64,000 nucleotides of DNA from Leucosporidium creatinivorum (lineage: Eukaryota > Basidiomycota > Microbotryomycetes > Leucosporidiales > Leucosporidiaceae), in NCBI GenBank assembly GCA_001600635.1, contig BCKL01000017.1, forward strand, positions 62,001 through 126,000, given 5' to 3'. How positions within the stretch are numbered: the first letter of the stretch is position 1; the number at the start of each line of letters is the position of its first letter. A program made the position numbers and the translations under genes. The notes under the pieces were generated by a model, which searched no databases, had not been told where the DNA came from, and saw only the letters and a list, made by a program, of their open reading frames with translations. Shown here one piece after another: positions 1 through 10,962 of the stretch.

Positions 1-342
1 GGAGTATTCGTGTTTCGCTCTGTTTAGGTCTGATTGTCTTAATATTGATTCTGGGGTTTTACATCCGTGCTTCGAGTGCTGCTGGGTCGGGAGAGCAGAG
101 GCGAGGAGTGAGCTCGGCGCCGGACAGTCCAGAGCGAGGCTCGCTGCCTCTGCGACTCGCTAGCTTGGAGCACTTGGGTGCAGTGGTGATATGAGCGTTC
201 GTGTGATCTGTGCTATCTAGTACAACAAGGTCTTGACTGCTTCTAAACCTCCGAGCCCTTTCTCTGCTCGGCGCTGGATCGCTCCCTCCCTCCTGCTTCC
301 ACCTGCTCTCTATCCGACCAGCCCTCCATCTTCTCCTCATCA
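1..342. other. Intergenic, left edge
   Basis: No convincing coding exon is visible here. It lies downstream of the Emi1-like gene and probably carries its 3' UTR and that of a neighbour beyond the left edge. Short open frames lack splice signals or recognisable domains. Confidence 0.5.
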
Positions 343-964
343 CTACTCCTCCCTCGCCTTCTCCCTTTCCCTCTCCGCCTCCTCAAACCCCACCTGCCCC
401 TCATAAACCCCCCTCCTCGCCTCCCACACATCCTCACTACTCCTCTCCAACCTTCTCCTCGCCCACCATTCCGCCCTCCTCTTGATCCACACCTCCTCCC
501 GCCGTTCCGGGGACAGTCCTTTGATGGACATGCAGAACTTGAAGGAGGCGAATTTGGGAGTACAGTCCCGCGCGTGGCCGTGCCGGTAGAGGGAGCGGGC
601 TTGCGTGCCGAGGGCTATTCAGTGTGCGAGCGGAGCGGAGCGAGGGCCATTGCGTTGGACGGGAGGGTCAGAGGGAGCAGAGGGTGGGCAGCAGCGAGCG
701 AGCGAGGGAGACGGTCAGCGTCCTCCCAGCCAGCCAGAGAAGAGCGAAAGACGTACAGAAACAACTGAAGAAATCATCAAACAAGTTCATACACGTAGGA
801 GCTCCTCCTTCCATGGCTACAGAAGCGCGTTGGATGGGAATCTCCTCCTCGACGAGCTGGTCGAAAGTGCGCCGTCGCAGCGCTGTTGGTGGTGTTGGTT
901 CGGGGGCTGTGAAGGGTGCTGGTGCTGCTGCTGGTGCGGATGGGGTGGATTGAGAGGAGCCCAT
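343..964 (-). CDS. Emi1-like twin-CX9C protein (DUF3128)
   Basis: Two exons, 757-964 and 343-599, give 154 residues. A proline/alanine-rich start (MGSSQSTPSAP) is followed by a first CX9C (CMNLFDDFFSC), then an aromatic/basic linker read across the intron (RSLYRHGHARD), a second CX9C (CTPKFASFKFC) and a charged tail rich in Arg and Glu. This matches the DUF3128 family that includes yeast Emi1, small soluble proteins with twin CX9C motifs often linked to mitochondria. The intron (600-756) starts GTACGT and falls between the two CX9C motifs, which supports the splice. Molecular function is not known; an intermembrane-space location is inferred from the CX9C pattern only. The start at 964 is the first ATG that keeps the frame. 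Confidence 0.8.
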
Positions 965-1527
965 GCTGACGAGTTGAGAGAGGGGGAAGAAGGAGAGAGA
1001 GAGACGCAGGCCAGCGGATTCGAAGTCAAGGGGGAGAGGGTAGGAGAGGGTCCGGGAGTGACATGTGCTACAGACGTCTCGCTGACTTGACTTTGAGCTC
1101 GAGTCCTCTTCTCCTGCCTCGCTGTACCCTTTGAACTCGTTGCTCCGACCAGCGAGCGGTCTGCGAAGCGCCGAAGGGAACCGCAAGCTGCTGAGGTACA
1201 GAAGATAGCTCCGAGGAGCTCAGCAGTAGTGTCGGATGGTTTTGGGCTGCTCGCGAGAGATTGAAGCTTGCTCTCGCGCTGCGTCGAGCTGTAGACCCCG
1301 CGAACACCATCGCCGAGCTCGCTTCTCGTTCGCTGCGCTTCTTCCTTTGCTCTACAAATCCACTGTGTTGCGTTGCAGCACATGTTGCATATCGGACTGA
1401 GTCCCAAGCTGCTTGACTCGTGGTCTCCTGCCAGTGCGAAGCCGTCAGCTATCGTGTCGGCGTTCGAGGGCTCGGCGAAGGCAAGGCATGCGCGAGCGAG
1501 CAGAGAACGTACCACGTCGCTAAGGCT
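965..1527. other. Intergenic: Emi1-like promoter and F-box 3' flank
   Basis: About 560 bp between two minus-strand genes. I see no coding exon with family similarity. It should hold the Emi1-like promoter and the 3' UTR of the F-box gene. Long minus-strand open frames here have low-complexity composition and no splice support. Confidence 0.5.
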
Positions 1528-2703
1528 TCAGTCTGCGAATTTGTGCAGACATTAGCTCGGGGGTAGACGCTGGAAGGGGAAGGTGCGGGAGCGACTCACC
1601 CGTGTAGTAGCGCTCCTCGCCTCGAGGCTCAATCCCGCGATCTCGACACGCCGTGGCCCATGCCTCCCATCCTTCATTCCTAGATGCCTTGCCGTCCCAC
1701 GGCTCGTCGATCAGCCTCCACCGTCGAACAGCAGCCATGCTTGGCAGCGCTAATGCGCTGAGCAACGCCGTTGGATCGGGGTCGCCGCCTACATCGGCGA
1801 AGAGCTTCGTAAGAAGAAGGGCGAGGCGGGAAGGGAGAAGGGCGAGAATGGAGAGGATTGGTGTAGAGCTACTCGAGAGCTGGAGCGAGACGAGATAGGT
1901 TGCGACGCGGAGGAAGGCCTCGAGTTCTGGGATCGGCGGGAGTACAGGGATCTGGGTGGAGGAGGGCACGACGGGGAGTTCGACAAGAGAGAGGTGTCGA
2001 ATGCGTGGTGCGAGCTGTTCCCACAGCTTGGAGTCGCTGGAGGCTAGGTCTTGCCGCCCCATGCCGAGCTCTAGACGAGTGAGGTGAGGCGCGCCGAGAA
2101 GGAAGGAGGAGATGGCGTTGCCTAGGGAGGTCGGCCTCAGGAAGAGGGTCGCCGCTTTGAGTTGTATGGGGCTGTCCTGTGGTATGTTTAGCTCGCCAGT
2201 GACCGTCACGCCTAGCTTGAGCGTGTTGAGCCCTGTGAAGCGAGTTTGTCAACTTGGAGTCTTGGACCAACCGAGGTTTGCCGTTTGCAACGCTCACCCG
2301 CGAGAAGATGGGGGTCAAGACGATCCACCGAGCAAGCTCCAATACCGGTGAGATCAAGCGCCAGGACCCTGACCCTCTCACCCCCGAGCAACGGCAGCAG
2401 CTCGACCGCTTGATGGCACTTTGCAATGGGGCCAAGCCCGCCGTGGGTAAGCATGACCTCCCGCACTACTGGCGAGGCTCCGAACGCCCCGGTAACGCTC
2501 AGCAGGGCTAGCTGCCATTCCGGTGTCAGTCTCGGGACGGTGAACTGGAGAAGCTGCTGAGCGGGCGCTCTCCAGTCCTGAGCGACGAGCGAGAGCTGGC
2601 GAAAGTCGAGCAAAGTCTCAAATCTGTTGTCCTTCGGCGACTTGGACCCGAGCTCGAGGATATGGCGGAGCAGCTCGGGCGGGAGGTCTTGGATGACGGC
2701 CAT
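1528..2703 (-). CDS. F-box protein 1
   Basis: Exons 2298-2703, 1600-2232 and 1528-1532 encode about 347 residues. The N-terminus has an F-box (VIQDLPPELLRHILEL, then LRQLSLVAQDW), followed by leucine-rich, LRR-like sequence. F-box proteins recruit substrates to SCF ubiquitin ligases through Skp1; the substrate is unknown. The ATG at 2703 sits in a good context (CGCCATGG). The last coding exon would be only 5 nt: a GTGAGT donor, a GAGCTAAT branch site and a GCAG acceptor leave AC plus TGA. If that intron is retained, the frame runs 21 codons further to a stop at about 1520. A 5' UTR intron precedes the gene. It is of the same general kind as the F-box genes at 7.4-11 kb but is not part of their tandem duplication. 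Confidence 0.75.
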
Positions 2704-2745
2704 GGCGAGGGGCGGGCGAGAGGAAGGGGAGCTTCGGTGATGGAG

Positions 2746-2941
2746 CTGCAAGTGATGAGACGGGGCGTCAGCTTCTGCACTGCTCGGCAGCAGCTCTATT
2801 GGTAGCTTTGACTATCCTGCTCCCTCTCAGCAAGCTTCGTCCCCCGCTCGACCCTCTCGTCGTCTGCTCCGACTCTCCCTCGCAGTTACACGGGTACACG
2901 CCTACACAGGGATCCAACTTCACGAGCATACGTGGACTCAC
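2746..2941 (-). other. Probable 5' UTR intron of F-box gene 1
   Basis: On the minus strand AAG is followed by GTGAGT. A GCTGAC branch site and a CACTTGCAG acceptor follow, ending 42 nt upstream of the ATG. The signals match those of the coding introns in this window. Confidence 0.55.
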
Positions 2942-3427
2942 CTTGTGCTCTTGAGATACACTCGAAGCAGCGACCTTGGCAGCAGGGACCTCAGCACAGC
3001 GTCTCCCGTCCGTTTGAGCTTTCGAGTCCTCCTTCCTGAGCGAGCGAGCGATGAAGAGGGCGCAGTGGTGGAAGGAGGAGGGCAGTTGTCGTCCTAGTAG
3101 AGCTGCTGTATCCCTTCGAGCTGTCGTGAGATGCGAGATCCGAGCAAGTTGTGGCGGGAGGGAAAGCAACAGACGCTCGCTCCCTCGGCCTGTCGTCTCT
3201 TGAGCTCGGGCCGCTGACTGCGCTAGGGGTTATGTCGAGTCGAGCTGGTCTGATACAGCGAAGCATGGGTGCGAGGGCTGTGGATACCGTCTCGAGCAAG
3301 CTGCAGCATTCGTCGCCTCCGCTACGGCTTGCTGGCTCGCTGAGCCCCTCGCCGAGCTCGCACTTCAGTGGCGTATCCCAAGCATGTACAACACGAAAAG
3401 CATGCACAACAAAGAAGAAAGTCCGTA
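2942..3427. other. Intergenic: F-box 1 promoter, BRCT gene 3' flank
   Basis: Roughly 490 bp with no supported coding exon on either strand; presumably the upstream promoter of the F-box gene and the 3' UTR of the BRCT gene. Confidence 0.45.
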
Positions 3428-5186
3428 TCACTCTCTCGCACACCTCTGACCACTCGGAGGCATGCCCCATTCGTCCAGCTCTCCCTCACTGCCCCCCTCC
3501 TCGCTTTCCTCCTCCTCGTCGCTCCCCTTCCCCGTGACCGTTACCTGACTCAATCTCCCCGCTGCAACCTCCAAGGGCGACGAGTCCTGCAGCACGATGA
3601 CCTCCGGTGTCGGCGGCGGTGGGAGCTTCTTGCTCCTCCTGCTCTCCTTCGGCGAAGGCGAGGGAGGGAGGGAAGCGCGAACCTTGCGAGGCTGGGAGGA
3701 GGCGCGGGGTGATGGGTGAAGGGGAGGAGGAGATCGTGGTCGAGATTTGATGAGGACGGGACGAGGTGGTGTAGGAGGGATGTCGGCTGCGGTTTCGTAG
3801 GCGGCAGGGTGGAGGGTGCGGACGTCGTGGGCGGTACCGTAAACGGCGTTGATGGAGACTTGGGTCTGCGCGTGGGTATCAAGGTCAGCTACAGCTCGAA
3901 TAGATCAGCCAGGGACACAGACGAACCTCGCTGAAGACTGGCGAAGCGTAGTTGGCCTCGCTGAGCCTTCGGCCGGCTTTCGCACTGTCGATGGCCCAGG
4001 CGGGGTAGACGTAGCGGGTCTTGTTGGTCCTGCACTTGAGGAACTTTTCGATTTTGGAGGCGGAGAGGTTCTGGTGGACGAAGATGTGGGTGCACTGGCC
4101 GGAGGGCATGGTCCTGCGCGAAGGGAGGTCAGTTCTCGGCGCTACTTCACTCTCCAAGCCAGCCATCCAAGGCTCACTTGACGCGCCCTCCATTCTCTTC
4201 CACAATATCCTTGAGCTGCTCGTTACTCAGCTCCTTTCCCACGTATCCGTTGACGTACACCGCACAGCCCGCGAGGATGCTCGACTTCTTCGGCGCCGCC
4301 TGTAACGTAAGCTTGGCGTTGCGGTGCAGCGCCCAGGTTCTTGCCTTGGGTCCTTCTCCACTCTGATGGCCTGTCGCGCAGCTCTGTAGCGGTTGAGGGC
4401 GAAGAGGAGATGTCAAAGAAAGGAGAAAGGAGAAGACGCGATGTCAGCTGCTGTGTGCGTCGGAAGGGCGCTGTAGGACGTCGGAGCACCAGCCTGAGCT
4501 CTCAGACTCACCTGAATGAACATGCTGCGCTCCCCCGTCTTCGAGCGAGTGATGGCAGAGTCCTCCTTCCTCAGGTTCGCTCCCAAGATCGCCTTGTTGG
4601 CTAATTTGATGCCGCCATTGATGGGCTGCAAGCTGGCAGCGGATGGAAGAGATTTGCTGGTGGAAGCCTTGCTGTTGCTGGTGGTGCTGGCGGTGCTGCC
4701 GAAGCGAACGCAGTCAGACGAGGTGATGAGAGCGCGACGGGCTCGTGCTGGCTGGGACTTACGAGGGTTTGGTAGCAGTAGTAGAAGCCCCGAGATGGGG
4801 CTTCGTCGTAGAAAGGTACCCCTCCACCGTGAGCTGCTGACGAGTAGAAGACGAGGTAATGGCACGGAGGAGAGAGACGAAGTTGAGCGACGAGCGCGAG
4901 GTGGCAGAGCGGCTATCAATTTGGCAAGTGATGAGCTACAGCTTCCCTAAAGTCGCCGAAAGTGCTCTGGGGCAGATGACAACACTCCGAGACCAGTACA
5001 GAGTCACTAAAACTATCGCCGAGCTTTCGCCAGGGGGTCGCCGAAGGTCTCGCAAAGGACCTACAGCTCTGCTAAATAGCTTCAGCGGACTTTCTGAACT
5101 TCTGTACTCTGTTACATCGAATTCACTTTGTTTTTGAAAAGGCTCGAACTCTCGCGCCGCGCATCACCTCGCTTGGATCCTGCCAT
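3428..5186 (-). CDS. BRCT-domain protein (REV1-type BRCT)
   Basis: Exons proposed: 5127-5186, 4763-4935, 4512-4695, 4178-4383, 3927-4113, 3428-3865 (about 415 residues, all phases consistent). A single BRCT domain covers AGCAVYVNGYVGKELS, then CTHIFVHQNLSASKIEKF, then VYPAWAIDSAKAGRRLSE. The arrangement most resembles the BRCT domain of Rev1, but no polymerase domain follows. The C-terminus is a Pro/Ser/acidic-rich tail. Upstream, QQLTVEGYL is weakly PCNA-box-like. The second exon has no in-frame ATG, so the start is an inference from a phase-matched first exon encoding MAGSKRGDARRESSS; that exon and its roughly 190-nt intron are the least certain part. A role in DNA damage tolerance is likely from the domain, not shown. 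Confidence 0.6.
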
Positions 5187-5289
5187 CACCTCGTCGTCGT
5201 CTCGTCTTTCGCTGCCAGCTCTCGTCTACAACTCTACAGCACATCTTCAAGCAGGCTCCTCACCCTAACAACCCTCGTCGCCGCCCGCC
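5187..5289. promoter_or_regulatory. Short divergent promoter (BRCT / SUR7-type genes)
   Basis: Only about 103 bp separates the proposed start of the minus-strand BRCT gene from the plus-strand ATG at 5290. If the BRCT start is right, the two genes share a compact bidirectional promoter. Confidence 0.4.
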
Positions 5290-6912
5290 ATGCCTCAAGC
5301 CGGACCCATCTCCTGGCTCCGCCTCAACAACTCGTACGCTCGGTTTGAAGCGATACAGCTCACGGAGAGTAGCTGACTCTGTTGCATTACAGGCCTCGTG
5401 TTCCTTCCTTCTCGGGTCAGTCGTCACAGCTCGCTACAAAGCTGCAGGGGAGCAGCAACAGCCCGTCAAGGGGATTCGAAGCGCGAGGCCTGGGCGGGGC
5501 GTGTCGTTCGTCTCGCAAAAGTGCAGCTGGTGGATTGGGGAGCTGCTGGAGGTACTCAGCTATCTGCAGCAGCACAGCACACGCCTCGACTGTGCTGCAG
5601 AAGAGCAGCTCGGCTTGGCTCAGGCAGCGGGATCGAAAACCGCATCCTCCGCGCGCGTGTAGCCACACTGAAGCAGCCACGAAGCAGCGTCTAACCCCGA
5701 GCTGCACCTCAGCAGCACAGCGGGCTGACTCATATCCCCACCACTCTACAGGACCTTGCGCACTGGCAGCAGCCCTCCTCTGCGTCTGTCTCTTCTCCGA
5801 GCCGTTTTGGCAAAACTTCTACATCGTCAAGGCCGATAGCCTCAATGTGACTATGAAGGCCGGAGCTTGGGGTGTTTGCAACCGCCTGCGGGTGAGTGCT
5901 GTCTCGTCGCGTTCGCTGCAAGACTCGGAAAGCTGACCGGAGGCGGTGTTTGTTTCGTTTCTCCTTCGCGCGGCTCTCTGCTGCAGAACAACACTGGCGT
6001 CGTTGGACCTAGCACCTGGGTGAGTGTTGCCCTGCATTCCGTTCCTCGAGCGAAGGAGCGGGTGTCGTCGACGACGTCGAACGAAAGATCGGTGTTCGCA
6101 TCGGCGCTCGCGCCCTCGGCTGTCGTCCTTCCGACCTCGCAGCTAACAGGATCGCTTACAATACACAGTGCACCTCCAAGATGTCTGGCTACAACCTCAA
6201 CTTCATCCTCAACTCGACCGGCATCAACCAGTTCGTACGTCTGCACGCTCGGCCTTCTCGCCCGAGCTGAGCTGACCATACTTCGTACTCGACAGCCCAC
6301 TGGAGCCGGAGACTCTACCATTCTCGGCACCACCGGTACCGATGGCATCAGCATCCTCACTGCCAGCACCACTGGCCTCGTCTGGGTCCACGTTATTGGT
6401 TTGTCGCGAATCTCGGTCGTCGCTCTGCTCCCGAGCTAACTTTATACCCTCCAACAGCCGCCATCGCCTCGGTCCTTACCGTCGTCTCCCTCCTCCTCCC
6501 TCCCTCCTACCTTGGCTCGCCCGAATCCCGCCTCTTCGCTTTCCAAAAGTCCGGACTCGCGCCCGTCCTTCTCGCCATGCTCTCCTCCCTTCTCGCCTTC
6601 ATCGCCTTCATCCTCTACCTCGTCATGATCCTGCCCGCCAAGAACCGACTGAACGAGATTGACGGCATCTCGGCGTCGATGGTGAGTCTTTCTTTTCGAG
6701 CGGTTCGGCGCTGGGACTTCGATCTTTCGAGCTAACCATCTACACGCACAGGGTAACGCGCTTTGGTTCGTTCTACCATCGTCGCTGCTATACCTTCCCG
6801 CTCTCTTCTCTGTCGTAGGTTCTCCACTTCCCTCTCATCGCGGCGCTCGCTGACCCTCTTCCCCTTCTCGCAGCTCATGAGGGCCTCGCGCAACGAGTAC
6901 GCCGACCTGTAA
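5290..6912 (+). CDS. SUR7/PalI (Rim9) family membrane protein
   Basis: Nine exons: 5290-5333, 5393-5415, 5752-5891, 5987-6019, 6169-6234, 6296-6398, 6458-6681, 6752-6765, 6819-6912 (246 residues). The protein has a first membrane helix (ALAAALLCVCLFSEPFW), an extracellular loop with N-glycosylation sites and two cysteines (WGVCNRL, then WCTSKM), and at least two further helices (AAIASVLTVVSLLLP; VLLAMLSSLLAFIAFILYL). This is the layout of the SUR7/PalI family, which acts at eisosomes, in cell-wall stress and in pH sensing. Two exons are tiny (23 and 14 nt). Intron 2 (5416-5751, 336 nt) is several times longer than the others. The last small intron lacks a clear CTGAC branch site, so the final 35 residues are less certain. 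Confidence 0.75.
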
Positions 6913-7397
6913 ACCACCCACCGCTCACCAACAATACACGTATGCTCGGATCGACGGCCTCGTCGGAGCTGAGCTTCCTCACAACACCCCTGCCGATACG
7001 ATAACGAACGACGACGGGCGCTTTCTCTCTCTTCCTTGGACACTAGTAATCTCTCTCCACACCTCGCTCTTTCACTCTCCCTCTCCTCCTCATTTGCACC
7101 CTCCCCCCTATGGACCCATTTCCCTTTACGATAGAGCAATGTGCATAACGAAGCGTTTCCTCATTCTTGGGTGGACCGAGTCGCGAAGGAGAGCGTCGAG
7201 ACTACCCTGCAGGTGGATCCGGCTCAACAGAAGCTACAGCGGTCAGTTGGGACATACTTGTGTGGAAGCGAACGCCGACCGTTCGCCGTACAATTCGCTG
7301 CTCTTCGCTCTTCGACGACTTGAGCGGTCGATCGTCTCGTGGGCCACGCAACAGAACCAGACAGCTCGACTAGCTTCATACTTCACAGAAAAAAGAT
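6913..7397. other. Convergent 3' flanks
   Basis: About 485 bp between the ends of two convergent genes. No coding exon is supported; presumably the two 3' UTRs. Confidence 0.55.
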
Positions 7398-8860
7398 CTA
7401 AGCTTGCTGATCTATCGCCATCTGCCTGAGCTCGCGCAGCGTGTTCATCGCCTCCATCATCTCTGCGAGCACGAACTCATTCCTCACGCCGACGCATCCC
7501 TCCACTCGCCGCTGAGCCCACTCTAACAACTCAAGGGTCTCATTCCGAGCGTTCGATACCACCTCGTCCGTCACCTCAGGTTCGAGAGCCTGATCGTCGA
7601 AGTAGAGGAGGGAGGGGCGCGTTCGGGCGAAGTGTCGAAGTACGCGGGATTCCTCGCTCGAAAGATGGCTCGGCGCGTTGATATCAGGTACCTCCAATGG
7701 TAGGGGAGCATACCTCACCATGAGGTGACGAAGGGTATCCATCCAGAAGAGCTGTTGGAGCATTTGCGGATGCGAAGGAGGAAGGCGAAGGTCGGTGAGG
7801 ATGAGAGTAAGGTGGGTGAGGGGGCTTTCCGAGAGGTGTTCAGTGATTGGAGCGAGCTGCGTCAAGCTTCCGGTGAGGCGGAGTCGGTTAAGGTTGGAGA
7901 ACGTCTTCGACATGTCCGGCGAAACGTCTTCGTCCGAATCGTCGTCGCTGTCGTCCGACATGGCGCCCGAAGCTGCCGAAAAGTCGAGCTCGAGTGACGT
8001 GAGAGCTCCTCTGGCGCCAACCTCCTCCACGAAGCGCCATTGTGAAGCTGTGAGGCCGGCGGAAGCGAGACTGAGATGCTGGAGCCGTTCGAGGCTATCC
8101 AGGATCAACTTCTGATCGTACTCGAAGTCCCAAGCTGCCTCCCAGTCCCAGTCCGGGTTGGCCATCTTGATCTCTGGCCAGGAGTCGCTCTTGAGGGAGA
8201 CGAGCACCGGAAGGTCGTCGACGGCGTACTGAACTTCGTCGGCGGGGTAGCCGATCAACTCGAGGTGGGTCACTCGCGACATGACCTCGGTGAAGTGTCG
8301 GCTGAGAGTGATCTCTTCCTCCTGGTTCAGCTCGATCCGTCGTTGCGCCGAGCTCGTAGCCCGCTCGGTGCTCGTCCACTTGATCTCATCCAAGTCTTGA
8401 AAGAGCTGAGTCGCAGCGTTCCAGTGGAAGAGTAGCTGGGTAAGATTGGGAAGTAGGGCCATACGGGAGATGGTGCTTCGTATGCAGTAGACGCTCGAGG
8501 AGTCGACTTCGACCCGTTTGATGAGCGAATAGTAGCGGCCGAGCTTCCAGAGATGGCGAGGCGTGACAGTCTGGTAAGGTCAAATATGAGCAGGGATGTA
8601 GCAAGGTATTGGACGTGTAGACAGCTCACCTCGAAGACGAGGGGTAAAGCGAGGTCGTGCAGCTCCCGACTGCAGCACGAGAGCATGCTGAGGTCGCTCG
8701 GCGGGTGACAGGCCCCGGTTGATCGAGAGCCGACGTGTGGTGGACGAGGTTCGCTCGACTCCTGGACCATTTGGACGATCATGACTTTGATTTCGGTCGG
8801 TAGGGTCGAGAAGGAGGCGCCGTCGCAGGGGAGGTCGGCGGGAGGGGACGGGGATGTCAT
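7398..8860 (-). CDS. F-box protein 2
   Basis: Exons 8630-8860 and 7398-8570 encode 467 residues. The N-terminal F-box reads FSTLPTEIKVMIVQMV, then LSMLSCCSRELHDLALPLVFE. The rest is LRR-like with an acidic Asp/Ser stretch (SDDSDDDSDEDV) in the middle. It is probably a Skp1-binding SCF substrate adaptor; the target is unknown. The intron has a GTGAGC donor and a TTTGACCTTACCAG 3' end, phase 0. The protein starts MTSPSPPADLP, the same start as the decayed copy at 9466-10962, and both genes share a duplicated 5' flank, so the two arose by tandem duplication. This is the intact member. Confidence 0.8.
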
Positions 8861-9357
8861 GTTGGAGGAGAAGGTGATAGCAGTGGTCTGTTGTACAGGA
8901 GGGTCGAAGGGAAGTCAGCATCTCTGTAATAGCTAGCTTAAGAGCTGAGAAGGGCAGACGGTAGCGTTGAGGGCAGCGGGCTGCTGCTATACAGACTCCA
9001 GCCGCCCCTGCAGCACCGAGATCTCCACCAGACCATCTCGTTCCATCGCCTACAGCGTCCAGCTCCATGCAAGCCGACAGCAAGCCCATCCTCTCCGTCG
9101 TCGCATTCGAGCTTCGAACGGCACTCACCTTTCAGCAGCGGCTCGTGTCGCCCTACGTCAGCAACGAGAGCTTCCTAACGATCCAGCAGAGCTTCCTTTG
9201 TCCTACAGGTGCGTCTGGAGGTGATGTGACGAGATCAAGCAATGTTGCAGGAGCGAGAGCCTGTTCGAGCCCGAATCGGCTGAGTCCTTTCGAAGCGCTC
9301 CGTTCGACGCGCCCACCGCCTTTGCCAGCCGATCTCTTACTTTCTGCCCACTCTGCC
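8857..9357 (-). repeat. Duplicated 5' flank, copy 1 (F-box gene 2 promoter/5' UTR)
   Basis: About 500 bp upstream of F-box gene 2 is clearly similar to 10959-11445 upstream of the decayed F-box gene. It contains a predicted 5' UTR intron on the minus strand, 8888-9128 (GTGAGT donor, TGCTGAC branch site, TACAACAG acceptor). The intron is 241 nt in both copies. This block is the promoter part of the tandem duplication. Confidence 0.8.
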
Positions 9358-9465
9358 TTGCGCGAAGATGAGCCTCGGCAGAGCTAGAGTCCTGCTCGCC
9401 GCACCACTCCTCTCGCTGGCGGGAGAAAGTAACACGACATACTACCATACAATTAAGGTACCCTT

Positions 9466-10962
9466 TTAGTCCCTCTCCGACAACTGTAGCTCCCGCAAGC
9501 CGTCCATCGCCTCAAGTATCTCGGCGAGACCCGCCTCATCCTCCTCCTTCACACACCGCTGCTTCCGCTGCTGCACCCATTTAAGCAAGTCATCAATCCA
9601 CTTCTCGGAATCCCCCAAGTCTGGATCAATCTGCTGGAAGACGTCGGTAGGGCTGAGGGCGGCGTCGTCGAAATGTCGGAGGGAGGGATGGGAGTCGGCC
9701 AGGTCGCGAAGGGTCGAGGAGAATTCGGGGGAGAAGGTGTCGGAGGCATCGATGGAGTCTCTCCCATCGAGGCCTTCGGAGACCTCGTAACGAATAGCGA
9801 GATAGTGAAGGGTGGGGATGTCGAAAACGGCGCGAAGGGAGTCGAAGGAGGGATCGTCGAAGGTGTCGAGACGGGTGAAGGTGAGGGTGAGGTCGGTGAG
9901 TGGGGATAGTGAAAGATGAGGGAGGATGGGAAAGATGGCCTGTGGTGTCCCCACGAGGCTCAGCTTTCTGAGAGAGGGGAAGGCCGCCGAGAAGGATGGG
10001 GGATCCGCAGGCGGTGCTTTCTCGTCGTCGGCGTCGCTGTGGTCGTACCATGAGCTGTCGTCCGAATGATAGCCATCGCCATCTACATGGACCTCCTCGT
10101 TGCGACGTATGAAGCGAACTTCCAGCGACTCGAGGATGCCAGCCTTGGCGACGTTCTCGAGGGCGCGCCAACTCGGCCGATCGAAGCGACCGAGGATCGG
10201 TAGGCTGAGCTCGGAGAGTCGGGAGAGATGGGCGGTGGTCGTCTCCGTGGTTGATCAGTTCCGTGAATCCGCCTTGAAGGAGGTGAGGGCCGGGAATTGG
10301 ACGAAGACTTCAGCGACGTCCTCTGCCGAGAAGCCCTTAAGCTCGAGCGTGGCGATGCGCGAGGCGAGCCGTTTCCATACGGTGTTGATGGTCTGCTGGG
10401 AGGTGTCGCTGCTGCCCCGAGCAGAGTAATAACGGCTCCCGCGACTGCCTCGCCGCTTCTTTGCCGCCTTGGCCCACTCGGGGAGGAGGTCGCTTGCCGA
10501 AGCCCAATCCAGAACGAGGTGCGAGAGGTGGGGGAGGGTATCAACGACATGGAATTGTCGTCGGTCGTCGATGCCCTTTGCCTCCAGTCGCTTAAAGTGC
10601 GCGGCGTAGCGCTCGCAGTCGTATGTGAACAGGCGGTCGGCGCGAATACACTGATGAACGAATGGGTCAGCAATACACCAGACGGCATCCACACAACAAG
10701 AGCTCACGTTGTACATGAACGGCTCGGCCAGCGCGTGTAGCTCGCGAGAGCACAAGCGAGGGCACGAAGCGAGCTCAGAACCTTGACTTGCACTCCGTAC
10801 TCATTGAACTCCTTTGGAAACGCCTGGTCGCGGAGTCGAGCGATTCGAGCTGTGTCCTGCTTCTTGGCCATTCGAATAATGTGGATCTTGAGCTCGGGTT
10901 GGGAGGTCGGAGAAGGAGGCGGCGTCGGAGGGGAGGTCGGCGGGAGGGGAGGGGGATGTCAT
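9466..10962 (-). pseudogene. Decayed tandem copy of F-box gene
   Basis: A close relative of F-box gene 2 in the same orientation. It starts with the same MTSPSPPADLP and keeps recognisable F-box sequence (PELKIHIIRMAKKQ; CSRELHALAEPFMYN), an intron with GTGAGC donor and CTGACCC branch site (about 10651-10709), and the LRR-like C-terminus ending LRELQLSERD. The first exon needs two frame changes: one extra base at about 10899, after FSDLP, and a second shift at about 10754-10760 before CSREL. Without them the frame hits TGA at about 10803-10805. A further in-frame TGA lies at 10255-10257 after SFKADSRN, and the same frame stays open for another 260 codons. With three separate lesions a pseudogene is more likely than sequencing error, but the long intact remainder suggests recent inactivation. 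Confidence 0.75.

Noticed and set aside
817-1515. A 232-codon minus-strand open frame upstream of the Emi1-like gene
   Set aside because: No family resemblance, low-complexity Ser/Pro-rich composition, and it overlaps the better supported Emi1-like first exon in another frame.
3428-5186. Calling this gene REV1
   Set aside because: Only the BRCT domain resembles Rev1; there is no Y-family polymerase domain, so the name would overstate the evidence.
5867-6439. A 190-codon plus-strand frame across the SUR7-type gene
   Set aside because: It reads through introns and exons of the SUR7-type gene in a different frame; the spliced version gives a coherent membrane protein.
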